From Warburgia ugandensis (Eukaryota > Streptophyta > Magnoliopsida > Canellales > Canellaceae): a stretch of 64,000 bases of DNA. The stretch is taken from positions 51,467,217 through 51,531,216 of the forward strand of contig CP141139.1 in the NCBI GenBank assembly GCA_035236585.1, given 5' to 3'. Position 1 is the first letter of the stretch, and the number at the start of each line of letters is the position of its first letter. This document shows, piece by piece, positions 43,909 to 56,376 of the stretch. Below the pieces are notes generated by a model. The model was not told where the DNA came from. It did no database searches and was given only the letters and a program-made list of their open reading frames with translations. The translations under genes and the position numbers were made by a program.

Positions 43909-46781
43909 GTAATATTCTTAATTTTTAGTATAAAATAGGAAATTATTAAATAAATAAAAATAAAATTTTATAAATGGAAATTTTTCTTGAAAACATAAGA
44001 ATTAGAAATTTCTCGTCGATACGAGTCCAACGCCACCAAGAACACGAAAAACGGAGCTCAAATGAGGGAGTTATGAGCCGTCGAAGATGTAAGGGCATTT
44101 TGGTCTTTTGATAGAGACCTGTTACACAGGGGTCCAAATTGATAACGGCACCCCTGTCTTCCACACGTCTCTACCAGTCCGGAAAAATCACCGGAGAGAC
44201 GTGGAAAGAGACATGTGGGGAAGAGTTTCTCTTCCCCTAGGACTTTAAACCCTATATCTATTCTTCCATAGGAGCCAAAACGCTCCACCTTGAGCGTTTC
44301 TCTAAGTTTTTAACTCAGAACTTTAGCCCTGCAAGATTTGAGTTTTTCGACAAGTGGAACCCTGGCAATACGAGCAACCACGGCTAGGAGCAAGGTAAGC
44401 CTTAAAACTCTATTTTTTTCGTATTTATTAAATAGAGAAAATAATTAGAAAACCATTTAAAAATTAGGAAAAAATTAGATTTTTTTGAGAACTCTGTGCA
44501 CGCTACTGTTGGAGCGTGATTTCACAGATCAAACCTTATCCGTTTGGAAATTGCACCGTCCAACTAGTGCACAAAAGACCCAAGAGCAAACCCTTTAAAT
44601 TTGGGAGAGATCCAACTGTGGGTTTCTCCAGAAAACCCAAAAACCAGTACCTATGGATGTTTTTAGGAACTTGGAAAAAACTGTTTAAAAAACATGGTTT
44701 TTGGAGAAATCAATGCAAAAGAATGATAGAAATGGAAACTAGATAAAATTTTGAACAAAATGGCTCAAAAACCAAATGATTTGGATACCTGTAGGGTCAC
44801 CGGAGATGACCGAAAGCTGGTCGTCTTCTCAAGCGCTGGTTTCCTCATCGTTGGTGTAAACCGGGCTGCCCGTGTAACCCAGTGTAAACTGGGTGCCGAT
44901 GTAACCCGGTGTAAACTAGGGCCGCCGGTGTAACCCAGTGTACACTGGGCGCCGGTGTAACCAGGTGTAAAGCAGGACCGCTGGTGTAAACCAGTGCACC
45001 CGCCCAACACCCTGTAAATTAATAAATATTAATTTATAAAGTATTTTCACTTAAAATTGATTTTTGGGAGCTAGAGGAGTCCAAATTACGATTCGAAAGA
45101 TGCGTTGTAACTGTATTGACGACACGGACCTAGTTTTAACTTAAAAAACTTATAAATGACCACTTTTTATTTAGAAAAATTTTTAAATAGTGATGTGACA
45201 TGTACAGGTGCACTTGAATATACCAGTTAAAGGGAGTTATTAGCAAGCTAGTGGTCTCACACTGAGGTAGGTGATGACAATTAATGCTTTGCCTTGATTT
45301 TTAAACCATGTTTAAACATAGCATCATGTATGATTGTGTTTTAAATTGCAATTATTATTTGCCGTGGATTTCATGCGACTTTGAGTACAGTATGATTATT
45401 CCAAATTGAAATCTTTTATTAAATAAACTTATTTCAAATACTTTTATAAGCATGATGTTAATTAGTTATGCTTAAATAGAGACTTATTTATTATTATATA
45501 TATAGGAAGTCCATGGATTTACAGGGAAATAAGAACAGAGGCTTATTAGTTGGTCCTCTTATAGGCTAACCCCAGGATGAGAGGCATGTCTTGGGGAATT
45601 CGAGCTATGAGTGCTCTTGAATTTTAACATCTACATATGATTTTCGTGTTTTATTTGATGACGGGTGCTCTCGCCCGGTGGGCGTCATGCTAAGAGGGAT
45701 AGGGCTGGCCACTCACCTTCTGAGATTGTGGTGTGATGATATTGTGATGTGATAAACACCTACCCATAGATGGCATTCGGTAGGGGTTTGGTAATATAGA
45801 TAGTCCACACTACCGATCTGAGCATTTTCATGAGGACAGACACTAAGTCTCCCGTTATGGTGTCGACGGAGAGCGACGGTGGTTGATACCCATGGAGGGT
45901 TGCCACTGCAGTATGATGGCCCATATTCTTATTATGTGTGCATGTATGATGAGCATGGTAATGGATGGTATGCCTGGGTGTGATGACACTCAGAAGTTGA
46001 CTACGAGTACTCCTGATTAGGGATGTTAGTGCGATGTGATGGGACCCATTGCCTTAGGGTGCCATTATTATTATTGTATGCTCATTTACATTTATTTATG
46101 TCATGTTTTGACTCTGTGAGATGCGTGTTTTAGCATATGGAATAAATTGGCATTTATTTGAACATGACATTATGATATCACTATTTTCATAAATGTTAGA
46201 CTTTTCATCAGAGCTGTTCATTATTTCTTTCATTTATTACATTAATTATCTATGTACCTACACAAGCGATAGCTTGCTGAGGCATTGCTTTGTTTTGTAA
46301 TGCCTTAGATCTCAAGCGCGACACCAGGAAAGGAAAAGCTGTTGAGAAACCGTGAGAGCTGTTGAAGACTATTTTTCCTATAGTTTTAGACAGTGATGTG
46401 AGTCATTAAAACAGGATTATCATTTGGATTAAATTATGGACTGCATACTTTATGTTTTGGATTTGATTGAGGTGTTTGGACAGATGCTGGACACTTATAT
46501 GGGATGTTATGGTGGATAGACCCTGGGCCATGTTATTATTGTGTTTTGGACATTTATTTAATTTAAAATAAAGGCGCCGATTTATTTAACACTGATTGAT
46601 ACGTGTATTGTTTTATTTATATGTATGCCGTTTTGATAAAGAAAAAATAACAACCGAAGTTTTAAGATATGTTTTAGCAAACAGTTAAATAAAACTTTTC
46701 TCATGGAATCCCAAATGCTCTTATTCAAAATGCCATTATTATTATTAAAAAAAAATTGTCTTAAAAATCCGGAGTGTTACA
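43909..46781 (+). mobile_element. Family-L solo LTR, 2873 bp, with target duplication
   Basis: Begins TGTAATATTC and ends GTGTTACA, flanked by a perfect 5-bp direct repeat CTAAA (43904-43908 and 46782-46786). This is the expected signature of a Ty3-type integration reduced to one LTR. Family blocks are present: 'GGGCATTTTGGTCTTTTGATAG' near 44093, 'GGGCTGGCCACTCACCTTCTGAG' near 45702, 'AAGTCTCCCGTTATGGTGTCGACGG' near 45845 and 'GATAGCTTGCTGAGGCATTGC' near 46267. Inside, 44856-45005 is a cluster of GTGTAACCC/CAGTGTAAACTGGG units. No coding. It sits within the RT of a copia relic. Confidence 0.88.
44856..45005. repeat. Cluster of short palindromic GTGTAAC units
   Basis: About five degenerate units of about 28 bp built on GTGTAACCCAGTGTAAACTGGG, including the perfect 16-bp palindrome CCCAGTGTACACTGGG (44934-44949) and the near-palindrome CCCAGTGTAAACTGGG (44878-44893). 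GC-rich compared with its surroundings. An open minus-strand frame across it is a by-product. Confidence 0.85.
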
Positions 46782-47543
46782 CTAAAGATCTCCTTAAAAT
46801 CAATATCCTAGCCGGAATGAAATCCCTTAGCCACTAAGCAGGTCCAGTAGCTCTCAATGGAACCGTGGTGATTGGTTTTCAATGAAAAACCCCACTTGCA
46901 TCGAATCAGGTTCGTTGCTAGGTCGCACTGGCACACACGCAACCGTGTCCCATTTTTGGTAGGGGCGCAGTGTTCTTGTTCCATATATACACGCCACTCA
47001 CGTTTTCCATAGCTACACGCCACTCACGATATTTGGCAGATTCTGTATAAGTGTAGTTGAGAAAGTTAGCCTGGAGATGGTGCCATCACGTAGTCTACTG
47101 ACCATCCGTCGAGAAAATTGTGAAAATGTTGCTTCATGGGGCTGATTGTTAGAGGAAATTGGGGATATTGGACCGAGACATGAATTTGAAGTGAAGAAGG
47201 CGTGGGACATAATTGGGGGACAGATAAGTGGCCCGGTTTGAGTAGGTAAAGCACGAGATGGAGTAACGGTTGTGGGAACGGAATCACGTAGTGGAATAAG
47301 TGAGGAAGTAATGGCAAGCAATAGGATTAGATGGAGACAAGGGACTGGGTACTTTAGATGAGATGGGACCTGTGTCACTTGCACATGGTTGAATAACAAG
47401 TGGAGGTACCGAAATCCAATTACTTGGTGATAAGAGAGTGTTTTAGGCATTGTTGGACGGGAGAGAGTCGGAGGAAGAGTTACTGGTGATAGTCATGACG
47501 ACGGTACAATGTAGGGATTGTGAAAGAACTCGTAAGAGAATAA
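46782..47543 (-). pseudogene. Internally deleted copia gag/pol relic, upstream side of the solo LTR
   Basis: Starting just after the PBS, the minus strand has an ATG near 47498 with 'MTITSNSSSDSLPSNNA', gag-like in composition. It then passes without integrase into the segment before RT ('RRMVSRLRDG', resembling HxMVTRxRDG). RT N-terminal sequence follows: 'YREWRVAMENVS', 'KNGTRLRVCQ', 'TNLIRCKWGFSLKTNHHGSI' and 'CLVAKGFHSG' (46808), then 'DIDFKEIFS' at 46782. Most of gag, protease and integrase are missing, so the element was internally deleted before the family-L LTR interrupted it. One frameshift near 47013 separates two long open stretches. Confidence 0.78.
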
Positions 47544-47556
47544 GGGCTCTATACCA
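47544..47556 (-). other. Initiator-Met tRNA primer binding site of the copia relic
   Basis: The minus strand reads TGGTATAGAGCCC directly after the LTR end ...AACTTACA. The plant copia PBS complementary to initiator Met tRNA is TGGTATCAGAGC; one C is missing. Confidence 0.75.
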
Positions 47557-47631
47557 TGTAAGTTCTGGGAACGCTTCCACACACTGTATAGAGGTTTCAT
47601 GTATCTATAATAACGTGTAACTTCCTTGACA
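47557..47631 (-). mobile_element. Shortened copia 5' LTR, 75 bp
   Basis: On the minus strand it begins TGTCAAGGAAGTTACACG and ends CCCAGAACTTACA immediately before the PBS. Compared with the 222-bp LTR at 22634-22855 it keeps both ends and the 'ACGTTATTATAGATACATGA' block but lacks the stretch between them. Confidence 0.65.
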
Positions 47632-50600
47632 TCTTAGATGCGTGGCCTAAGTACCACAAATATATCTGAGATATTGGACACAGTTAATTAGCTTATTTTT
47701 TCAAAATTTCATCGTTGTAAAATATATGGGTTGCATGAAATAATTCCTCTCTCTAGAGCATATATTTTCCCTCCTAGTAATAAGCCCAGGCATATATATT
47801 TATCCAAACATATCATCAAAAATATCATATCAGTAGAAGAGATATAGTGAAGTTGATTACTCAGTCCAGGAAGAGAATTAGTACAGCATCAAAGCAGTAT
47901 GTAAAAGGCTAAAAGCAAAAGTAATTAAAGCATCAGATAGTGCCTAACTTCACGGAATTCCTAATTTTTAGGTGTTTTTATATGGCGGTCGGTGAGAACT
48001 TCACTTTTCTTTTGGTGAGCTAGCTACAGAGGTATCTCATCTATGTATTTGAAAGGAAGATTTTATCAAAACAAAAGGGTAATTATCAGCATCTCTTCTA
48101 ATCTATTGCTTCCAGCTATTACTTCATGTTGGAACTAAAGCTAACCCTATGAAAGACATGCATATTGAAGATGAAAAGAACATTTGAACACTTGAAGTTT
48201 ATCTTGGGTATGTCTTATCGTTGGGAGAAATTCTTAGGCTTTTTCTTGTACTTATATTTGGTAGTGCGTACATGGGTGGTTGCTGAGGGGATAAAAAATG
48301 TATTTAAGTTATGTTAAATTTGAATTTGAAGCGTAGCCTAAAAATTGGGCCTTGTAACTTCATTTTCTACTAGGCAAATGGTCAGGTGCTCTCTACGTTT
48401 CCTAGAGTGGGGGGAAAATGCCAGGTGTTCTCTGCTGATTTGGAGCCTGTGGAGTGATAGTTCGTTTCGGCACTGATCGACCAACAATGGCTATCTAGTA
48501 AAGCTCATCGACCTCGGCATATATATCCACAGCCCAAGCAGCAACAGAATATACCCATCTTCCGGGAACCAGGATATACACCTGGATCAGGAATGCCGGT
48601 GATTTACTGTATTGTATGATATCGTGGATTTGCTATAATCAATAGACGTGATCAGGTTTAAGTGATGGTTAAGTATTGTAACACCATCTACAATGCTCAG
48701 ATAAGCGCGGATCATGCTATTGGTTAAGCATTGTAGGCCCTACTATAGAATCCAATAGACAAGTGATACTTGTTAAATTGATCGAAACAAGCCGGTTGCA
48801 GGGTTGTTTGAGACTCTAGGTGGTTGCATGACAAGCTGTCAGGCATAGCCAGGCCAAGTTGGGTCATATTGTGTTCCTAGAGAGATGCGACCAAATTGAA
48901 CAAATGATGGGTCAAGATAATGTTGTTCGTTGGGAATTGAAGAGGGAGAACGAGCAAACATCGAATGATTAATTTCTATTTAGTGTTATTGTGGAATTTG
49001 TCATCAAGATGGATCATCCTTGTGCGGTCAACGAACTCATACTAATGCAAAGACTTCTCTCAAATTGTTGCTATAGTGAGAATGAGTATGATATTCCCAA
49101 GATAGCTGGAAAAAGTTTCCTGGAATTGAATTATCAAAAATATGTTCTTCGATTTGGATGAGCATCACATCTTCAAGGGTACGGTCCGTTTCTTCAAACC
49201 AGATCTCCCGATAGATCTTTATATATGGCTGTCGCTACAAATTTTAAAGATGATTTAAGATCGGTTATAAATTGCGTGTTAACTGTAAAATCGCTATAAA
49301 TTGTGTGTTAATTGTAAAATAGGTAAAGAGACGTTTTGAAATCCACTGGAATTCAATTACATTACAATAAAGTAGATTGATGTGTTGAAATTAGTTATAG
49401 CAATCTAATAAAATTGTGATCAGAATAATAGAGCATAGAAAAGGCATGCAAGATAATCTCTTATTGATTGTTAATAGAGGAGCAAGATCCAACCAAACCT
49501 CCTAAGAGATTGTCAAGACTGGGATTCACAGTGAGTGAGTTTAACTGAAAAGTAACTATGAATTAGAAGAATTGGATAAGGTTATTTAGTGAGTGGTGCT
49601 GGTGAGTGAAAAATAGGTTGATGTGTTAACCTTTTGTATCCGAAAGAGCAGGAAGAGATCAATCTCCATTTGACGGAGTTTTCCTAATATAATTAGGATT
49701 GTCTAAAAATGAGAGAAGGTAATTCTCGCAGAACATGTCATAAATTGTTAGCTTTTAAACATTTTACAGTCTTTTGAGGAGTAATTAGAAATCTTGAGCC
49801 ATCTTATATTCTCATCTCCTTTCAAAAGGTAGCCATCTTTTCTGCTGAATCGTATCGTTTCGGGGCCCTTCTTTAGATTCATGCTCCAAAAGTAAATGTC
49901 TAAAGTCTAAACCAATGGCTTATAGCACAACTGGGTTAAGACATTTGTTGATCCAAATTAGCCAGGTAAAGCCAAAAATATTACAATCATTTGATCGACC
50001 GAAACGTTTCTTGAACTTTCTGCCCACCATTTGATACTTCACAACGCAAATCCTAGAATTGTCCAACCCAGAAGACTTGTCGGGCCTCCCTGAGACGGCA
50101 AGCGAATAATTCGGAATACCAAATCCTGTGTCGACCTTGTACTTATGGCTACTAGTGCAAACTTGGACATTTTGATTACCAACCATATGTCGGAACTTTG
50201 TCTAAGAAATGACATGACAATACACTGCTGCGACGTAAATGATTAATTATGCACAAAGAAAGAGTCCATCTATCCAGACGCAGGAAAGGACCAATCAAGA
50301 TTTCGGTCATTAAAACTGTTCGTCATGTCATATCTAGGCATTGCCCCAAAAATCATGCTTATTAGAGGCTTTTAGATACTAGTTTTTATTTTTTCAGTTA
50401 AAAGCTTCAATGGGTATGATTTAATATGTAATAAAATGCATGGCTAAAATCTAACAATGGTTTTGAAATTTGTTAGCTAACCTCTCTAAGGCACTAGAAA
50501 GATAGCATGCTTTTCCCCGCTCCCACCAATCATTTTCCACAGATAATTGCAGCCATGTAAGGCTGGAAAAGAGGGCAACGGTTCAAAGAACCAAATGTCC

Positions 50601-50699
50601 TCCATTTACACCAATCCCCTAATTAGTATAAGCTGCGAACCAAAGGAGGGAGGAATCGCTAGTAGCCATAGAGGGCTACTAGCGACACGTGTGTGTTGG
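47632..50699. other. No gene firmly recognised
   Basis: AT-rich single-copy-looking sequence with short open frames only. The one open stretch worth naming is at 49920-50186, listed separately. Confidence 0.5.
49920..50186 (-). pseudogene. Open stretch of 88 codons, possible BAHD acyltransferase C-terminal fragment
   Basis: The peptide contains 'SHKYKVDTGFGIP', which resembles the BAHD 'SPKFKVYETDFGWGRP' region that precedes the conserved C-terminus (DFGWG here DTGFG, with two residues missing). It is followed by 'SSGLDNSR', loosely like 'GAISLSDSR'. No HxxxD catalytic half or other exon was found nearby, the start has no supporting promoter, and the C-terminus does not match. Weak: it may equally be chance. 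Confidence 0.2.
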
Positions 50700-50707
50700 A
50701 TTATATC

Positions 50708-51673
50708 TAGAGCTGGCAAAACGGATTAAAATCCAAGGATATTTCTTTTTCCCGTTCGAACACGTGGATTTGGATGAAAAATGAGTTTCATTTTAAAAAT
50801 GTGGATCCAAATCAATGATCCGTTAAATCTACGACGCCGCATATTTATCTGTGAATATTCATTTAAAGGGCAAATTTTCCTTAAAGAGTAAGTATTGCTT
50901 TTTCTTAATCATGATGATTATGTGATGTAGGTCCAAGTTATTCAGCAAGTTTGGAGTCGCTTAGATAGGTTACAAGTCAAAATTTATGGTCACTCTTTAG
51001 ATTAGAAATCAAGGCAACTCATTTCTAATGTTCAAATGCAATGATTTTTTATGGGTTACTTAATTTCTATATATGTACATCATGAGAATGAGAAGCTTAA
51101 ATCTTTTCAAAATATGTTATAGGGGCAATGTCCGCTCTTTAGGACGTTTAAGAGTATCTACTACTACTAGGACTCATAGTCTTTTTTAGCTTCAACAATA
51201 AGATGCTATTTACTATCATTTGACTACTCATGCAATTTAAGAAGGCTTTTTGGTAGAGATTTGAGAGGTTATTCGTGCCACCATCAATAAGTGGCTTATG
51301 GGCCATAGTTTGGAGGGAATTTATTAGGAGAATTTAATTCCATTATAACTGTTTATTCGTAATTACTCATGATATTCACTGCAAGAATTCAATAATAAAT
51401 ATTTTTATAAATTAATTTTATTATTATAGATTATTCATAAATCTATTATCCAGATGCGGATTAGATATGGATTTGGAGTTTTTTTTCATCTATTTTAAGT
51501 ATAAATTAATTTGTATATTGTGTATTGTGTATTAAAAAAAATCCGTTATTTGGATGCACATTAGATGTATTGGGATCCATTTTAAAGATGGATATTATGT
51601 ATCCAATACATTTGGATCCAAATCCACTACGGATCAAATTGGATTTGATCCTCAATCCGTTTTAGCAGCTCTA
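50708..51673. mobile_element. Non-autonomous hAT-type element, 966 bp
   Basis: Terminal inverted repeats TAGAGCTGGCAAAACGGATT (50708) and, read inwards from 51673, TAGAGCTGCTAAAACGGATT differ at only two positions. Flanking 8-mers ATTATATC (50700-50707) and CTTCTATC (51674-51681) agree at 6 of 8, consistent with an aged 8-bp hAT target duplication. Near both ends are words such as GGATCC and AAATCCA in opposite orientation. No transposase is encoded. Confidence 0.8.
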
Positions 51674-51681
51674 CTTCTATC

Positions 51682-53590
51682 ATTCAATCTCTGATGATCG
51701 AGATGATCAAATGAAGACTATTCGAGATTCCTATGGCATTTATATCTTTTGTATTTTCAACTTCAACAGCCATGTGGTTGGTGTTATTCTAACGAGTAGC
51801 ACAAGGCATATAATTTCATTTTATTTATGATGCTTAAAAATATATATTTAGGTAAACAATGGGTTCTCAAGCAATCATATTTCGAAAATTTAGAATTTTT
51901 TTAAAAACAAGTAGAGGAGTGTCATTATCAAAAAGCAAAGTGCGAGTGTCATCTCTCATTAAGTTTCATGCCCAGGCCCACTCATGGTGCCCTCTTCTTT
52001 AAGCCATGGGAACATTGCATGCAAGGAACAAAGGAAAAGACAATAGATTGCTGATGATTCCATAGCTGTTATCATTGGCTTCTTAGTGTTCTTATGTCAA
52101 ACTCTTTTTCTGCTTCTAGGTTTTCGTTGCTTCTAGATCACTACTGTAGCAACTTGCTTGCAGCTGCATCTTGGTTGTAAGCAAACTTGGGTATTGAGGG
52201 CCATGATTCTACATATAATAAAAAATATTGGGAAAATCTAGTCTTCTGGCCTCCCGTGGACATCTAACTTAGATAACAGGTAAGTGACACTAATATCCAT
52301 AGAAACGTGACCATTGATTTGGCTGTGCCCCTCGAAATTTATCCCATCAATTGCTCCTTGTGGGATCCATCATATCAGCAGTTCAGCAATGATCCGTATC
52401 TGGTCATATTAGGATAACTAATGCCCTAACTTTTCTTACGGCTGCTAGGTGAATGATGGAAAGCTTGCACGTCAATTTATGTGGATGAATGTGTGATTTA
52501 AAAGTGAATAGGGTGTATAATGTCTACAGGATTGAAATAATCTCATGTAGGGAACCAATCATTTTATAGTTCACTCATAGGTCAACTATCAAGTTGATCT
52601 TATTAAATTATAGTGTCAAGTATACTTCATGATAACCGTAGTAATGCATTGAGCAAACTATTTTAAAATGAAAATCCAGATAGAATAGGTCCACTATCAC
52701 TAGAATACTGTTAAACGGCCTTCATGATAAACTTTAATAACCTTATTAAGATCCATCGGTATAGATCCACTAATTCAATTGACTCAATCTTAGGTAGAAT
52801 CACTGGGAAGTCTAACCTACACTTAACAAAAATGACATTTAGCCAGGGAGGTAATTAACACTATAACCTTAAAACATACACAAAAGTACTTGAGCGCAGA
52901 TTAAAGAGCTCCAAAGAATGAGATGTCAGTTCGTTATAATTTAATTTATTTTTTAGAGCACCAATAACAGTTTAGAATTTAAGTATCAATGTATAATATT
53001 GTCCTGAAACTGTATGTCCCTGGACCAACCAAACCTACAAGGGAAAAGACAAAGAACAGTTGGCAAATACTCAATCCATGTCTATCTTTTTAACTGTAGC
53101 AATAGAACCCTAGTTAAGATACTGCCCATATCTTCCCCCTAGCGGTTGTTTAGTAGGGATAGAATCTTATTTCTACTATTGGCAGCCGCAAAAACAGCTC
53201 TAAAACCATCGGATGTCGATTCTTGATAATTTAATATATGCTTTAGAGCACTATTAGCAGGGTATAAGATCATTATATACTGATAATTTTGTCCGCAGTT
53301 TGTTATCCCCAGCCGGAACAAGCCTATAATGTGCATTTCTTGTTCAATCAACTCATTTGCTTCTAAATTGCCTGACCATAAAACATGTTGAAAGCATGTA
53401 ACACTCTAGGTCCAACCGTACATATATTATCTGCTTTGGCCAAAGTCTCATAGTTTTGCTCTTCCTCATAAGAAAAATGCATATATGCTGAGAGAGATAC
53501 CCAAGTCTTATAATTAACCCAAACTTCTCTACGACAATGTAGGGCCTTAGAGAGCAACCTTGGTAAGGAATTCTAAAGGGAGGATGTCGA
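51682..53590. other. No gene recognised; one diverged direct repeat
   Basis: A segment at about 52895-53040 ('AATTTATTTTTTAGAGCACCAATAACAG...GTCCTGAAACTGTATGTCCC') recurs diverged at about 53190-53335 ('AATATATGCTTTAGAGCACTATTAGCAG...GTCCGCAGTTTGTTATCCCC'). Confidence 0.5.
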
Positions 53591-53599
53591 GCTACAAGA

Positions 53600-53745
53600 T
53601 TGCAAACTTCAAGTCATCCTCAAAGTTTAGTCCCACATCGCTTAGGGAGAAGAAGACTAGGCTGGTTATAAGGGTTCAAGTGGTATCCCATTAATAATGC
53701 TTTTTGAAGGGGGGTGATCTCAAGAGGGGTGACGGACTTAGAAAC
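53600..53745 (+). mobile_element. TRIM/solo-LTR-like fragment
   Basis: 'TTAGTCCCACATCGCTTAGG', then 'AGACTAGGCTGGTTATAAGGG' and 'TTAATAATGCTTTTTGAAGGGGGG', reproduce the well-known plant LTR/TRIM layout AGTCCCACATCGG...TATAAG...GCTTTTGG. Boundaries are not defined. Confidence 0.5.
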
Positions 53746-56376
53746 AAATCCTTAAGGGATACTCGGGATCCCAAACAAGACAATATTGTATTCGATGTGC
53801 ACTCTAATGCTAATGAACATCCCATTTTTCGTATGGGAAAGAGCAAAACTATGAGGCTTCCGCTAAAGTAGACAATATCTTTACTGCTAGAGCTCAAGCC
53901 ATTAATAAGCAAGTATGTCCTATCTCTAGCAGCCTCAAAATTAAGTAAAAATGTCATGATGTCTCCATGGAAATCTTTCTTTTCTACACAACCAGATTGG
54001 GGTGCAAGAAGTCTGGTTTGGGTCCAATTCCATAGAAAACCATTGCTGTGTCATTAAGATTTTACATTTCTTCATACAGTCCAGTTCTCGGGTTTGGTTC
54101 CTAGTCTTAAAATTGGTCCCATGCCACTAGTTCTGGTATGGCTCTCGTGTATTTAACGGTTTTAATATGTAAAGGAGAAAGTTGCAAAAGACACTTAAGA
54201 AGTTAAAATGTAGGTTATGCAATTTTTTTTTTATTTAATTATTTATATACCAAGTACTTGTGTATTTGTTGTTTAACTACTATATAGACAAGTAAGAATA
54301 TAGCATAACAAATAGTGTAAAAATTAAAAACACATATCATATTGGTACCTATTGTATGTAAAAGTTAACTATGACATGAGTTCGAAATAGTAAGCAATTA
54401 TGTTTGCAAAGACACAAAGACTTAAAATAAAATAATTTAAAAGACTAACATGCTTGTTCAAGATTTCAACCTTTTTGTTTAGAAAGAGAGTGAGAGATGG
54501 AGTGTGAGAGGGAGAGGGAGAGGAAAGAAACGAAAGAGGGAGGTCACTCTTTTCTTAGATTCTCAAAGAAGGTAGAAGCTACCTATAACCTGCATGCAGG
54601 AAGAGGGAAGAGGGCTTTTTTGAATTGTTTATGATTTAGTGATTTTTCAACGAGTTTTAGACTTCAGATTTTTGCTATTTTGAAAAAATAGCATGTTTTT
54701 GGACTTTGATTCTCTCCTTTTACAACAGTCATTGTGCCCAATTAACGTCTATATTTACACATGAACCACAATAGGTCCTTCGTAATTAATTGCTATATTA
54801 AGTAGTATCCCAAATTTAAGATAAATTAAATATAGAATAGTATAAAAGGATAACCAATTATTTATAAAATTTATTATATGTAAATTATTACTATGGTCCT
54901 CAAATATACTAAAGTTTAAAATAATATTGTACGAATATTTTTATTTACTAATTATTATTTTTCGATTCTCAATTCCAATCCAGGTACCCAAGCATAAAAC
55001 CTAATATTGTACCAATAAATTTTGGTTCTTTAAAATATAAACTCTATTACTATAATATGGGTTCTAATTGAATAACCATGCCCGGCCTGGTTTCCTCTTG
55101 GTTTTGTGGTTGGTTTTAGGTATACTGCTTGCACCCCTACATCCAGACAATGACCTTAATAGAGTCACCCTCAATCATCAACGTGTGCTCATTGCGAGAC
55201 CACAAGAGAGACCTGATAAGCTCCGTCTGAGTAGTCTTTGATACCTATGGGGCCCAAAGTAGGACTTTAACATGTGATCTGTCATGAAGTCTTTGAGCCC
55301 TGGACAAATTTTATATGGTGAACGACCCTATCTTTCCGTTAAAACATTTAGGCAATAATCCAAAACCAGCCTGACGTAGCACAAGCCCCTTCTTGCCCCA
55401 CTGCAGTAGAAGCCCCTGATCTTCATTACAACAATCCTAACTATTATGTTTTGCCCGGAGTACTCAGGATAGAGGTCGATCTCAAACATTTGGAAGATTA
55501 AGGACTATTGGATGCAAGAGACTTTGTGTTTCTAGGCAATAGCCCAGACTTTTTGTCCCATCGGATAAAGGGTTTGGATTGCCAAATAGTTGGATCTGAT
55601 TATCATATTGCCCCCAGTATTTTCCGGCAAACTAAGTGGAGACACCGAATCCTTCTCCGGTTAAGTATCTACTGTTGATAACAATGGTAAGAAATTAAGA
55701 AATTTAATTGTATGGAGAATATGGCATTTGAACCCAACTGTTGGTGATCCAAACCCTACATTTATCTGTTCAGCGCTTTTGGCTTTTGCATTCAAGATCA
55801 ATGATAAGAGGAAAACAGGTGGCTGAAGCAGAGTGACGTAAGCCAAGGATGCAGTATAAAACAATTTTCTTGTGCTTTTGTCCTGGTACATTTTGATGGT
55901 AGAACTGTATAAGTCACCCTCATGATGTTGTGTTTCCTTCACTTTTCTATATGAAAGGGTCCACCAATTAGATGGTTAGATCATCAACCCTGATTCGCTT
56001 TTGGGCTACAGTCCAAGGTGGACCCATCAAATTATCCATTCCATTCCCGCTAGGGTAAGTCCCATATCTACAATAGGAGCTAGCAAGCTATCTAACCAAT
56101 TATGAATCTTTAATAAAGTAGATAGTATCATTATTTATCAAGGGAGTGCCGATCACGGTTTTTTTTTCCCTGTACGATGCAGCCCCCTATTTTAGAGCAT
56201 AGTTACAAAGAATTCTGAATAATTGATTTTTTTTTTTTAAAGTTCATATTATTTTTTTCCAATAATTCAGAAGTTCTTTACTATTTCCTCTCCTGAATAA
56301 TTGAAGAATAATATATCTAATTTTCAAATATTATCTATATATCTAGTCAAGAAGACAAATTAAGATATTAAATTCG
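53746..56376. other. No gene recognised; small inverted repeat near 55957
   Basis: Short open frames without known domains, including 93 codons at 55661-55942 with one hydrophobic stretch. GGGTCCACC (55957) and GGTGGACCC (56018) form a short inverted repeat of the kind found in plant MITEs. Confidence 0.5.

Noticed and set aside
44856..45005. CRISPR-like array of short palindromic repeats
   Set aside because: Units are contiguous and degenerate without spacers, and lie within a plant LTR.
44765..45010. 81-codon open frame rich in Gly, Thr and His
   Set aside because: By-product of the GTGTAACC palindromic array in a solo LTR.
55661..55942. 93-codon open frame with a hydrophobic stretch
   Set aside because: No recognisable domain, no neighbouring exon, no promoter evidence; composition does not stand out from flanks.
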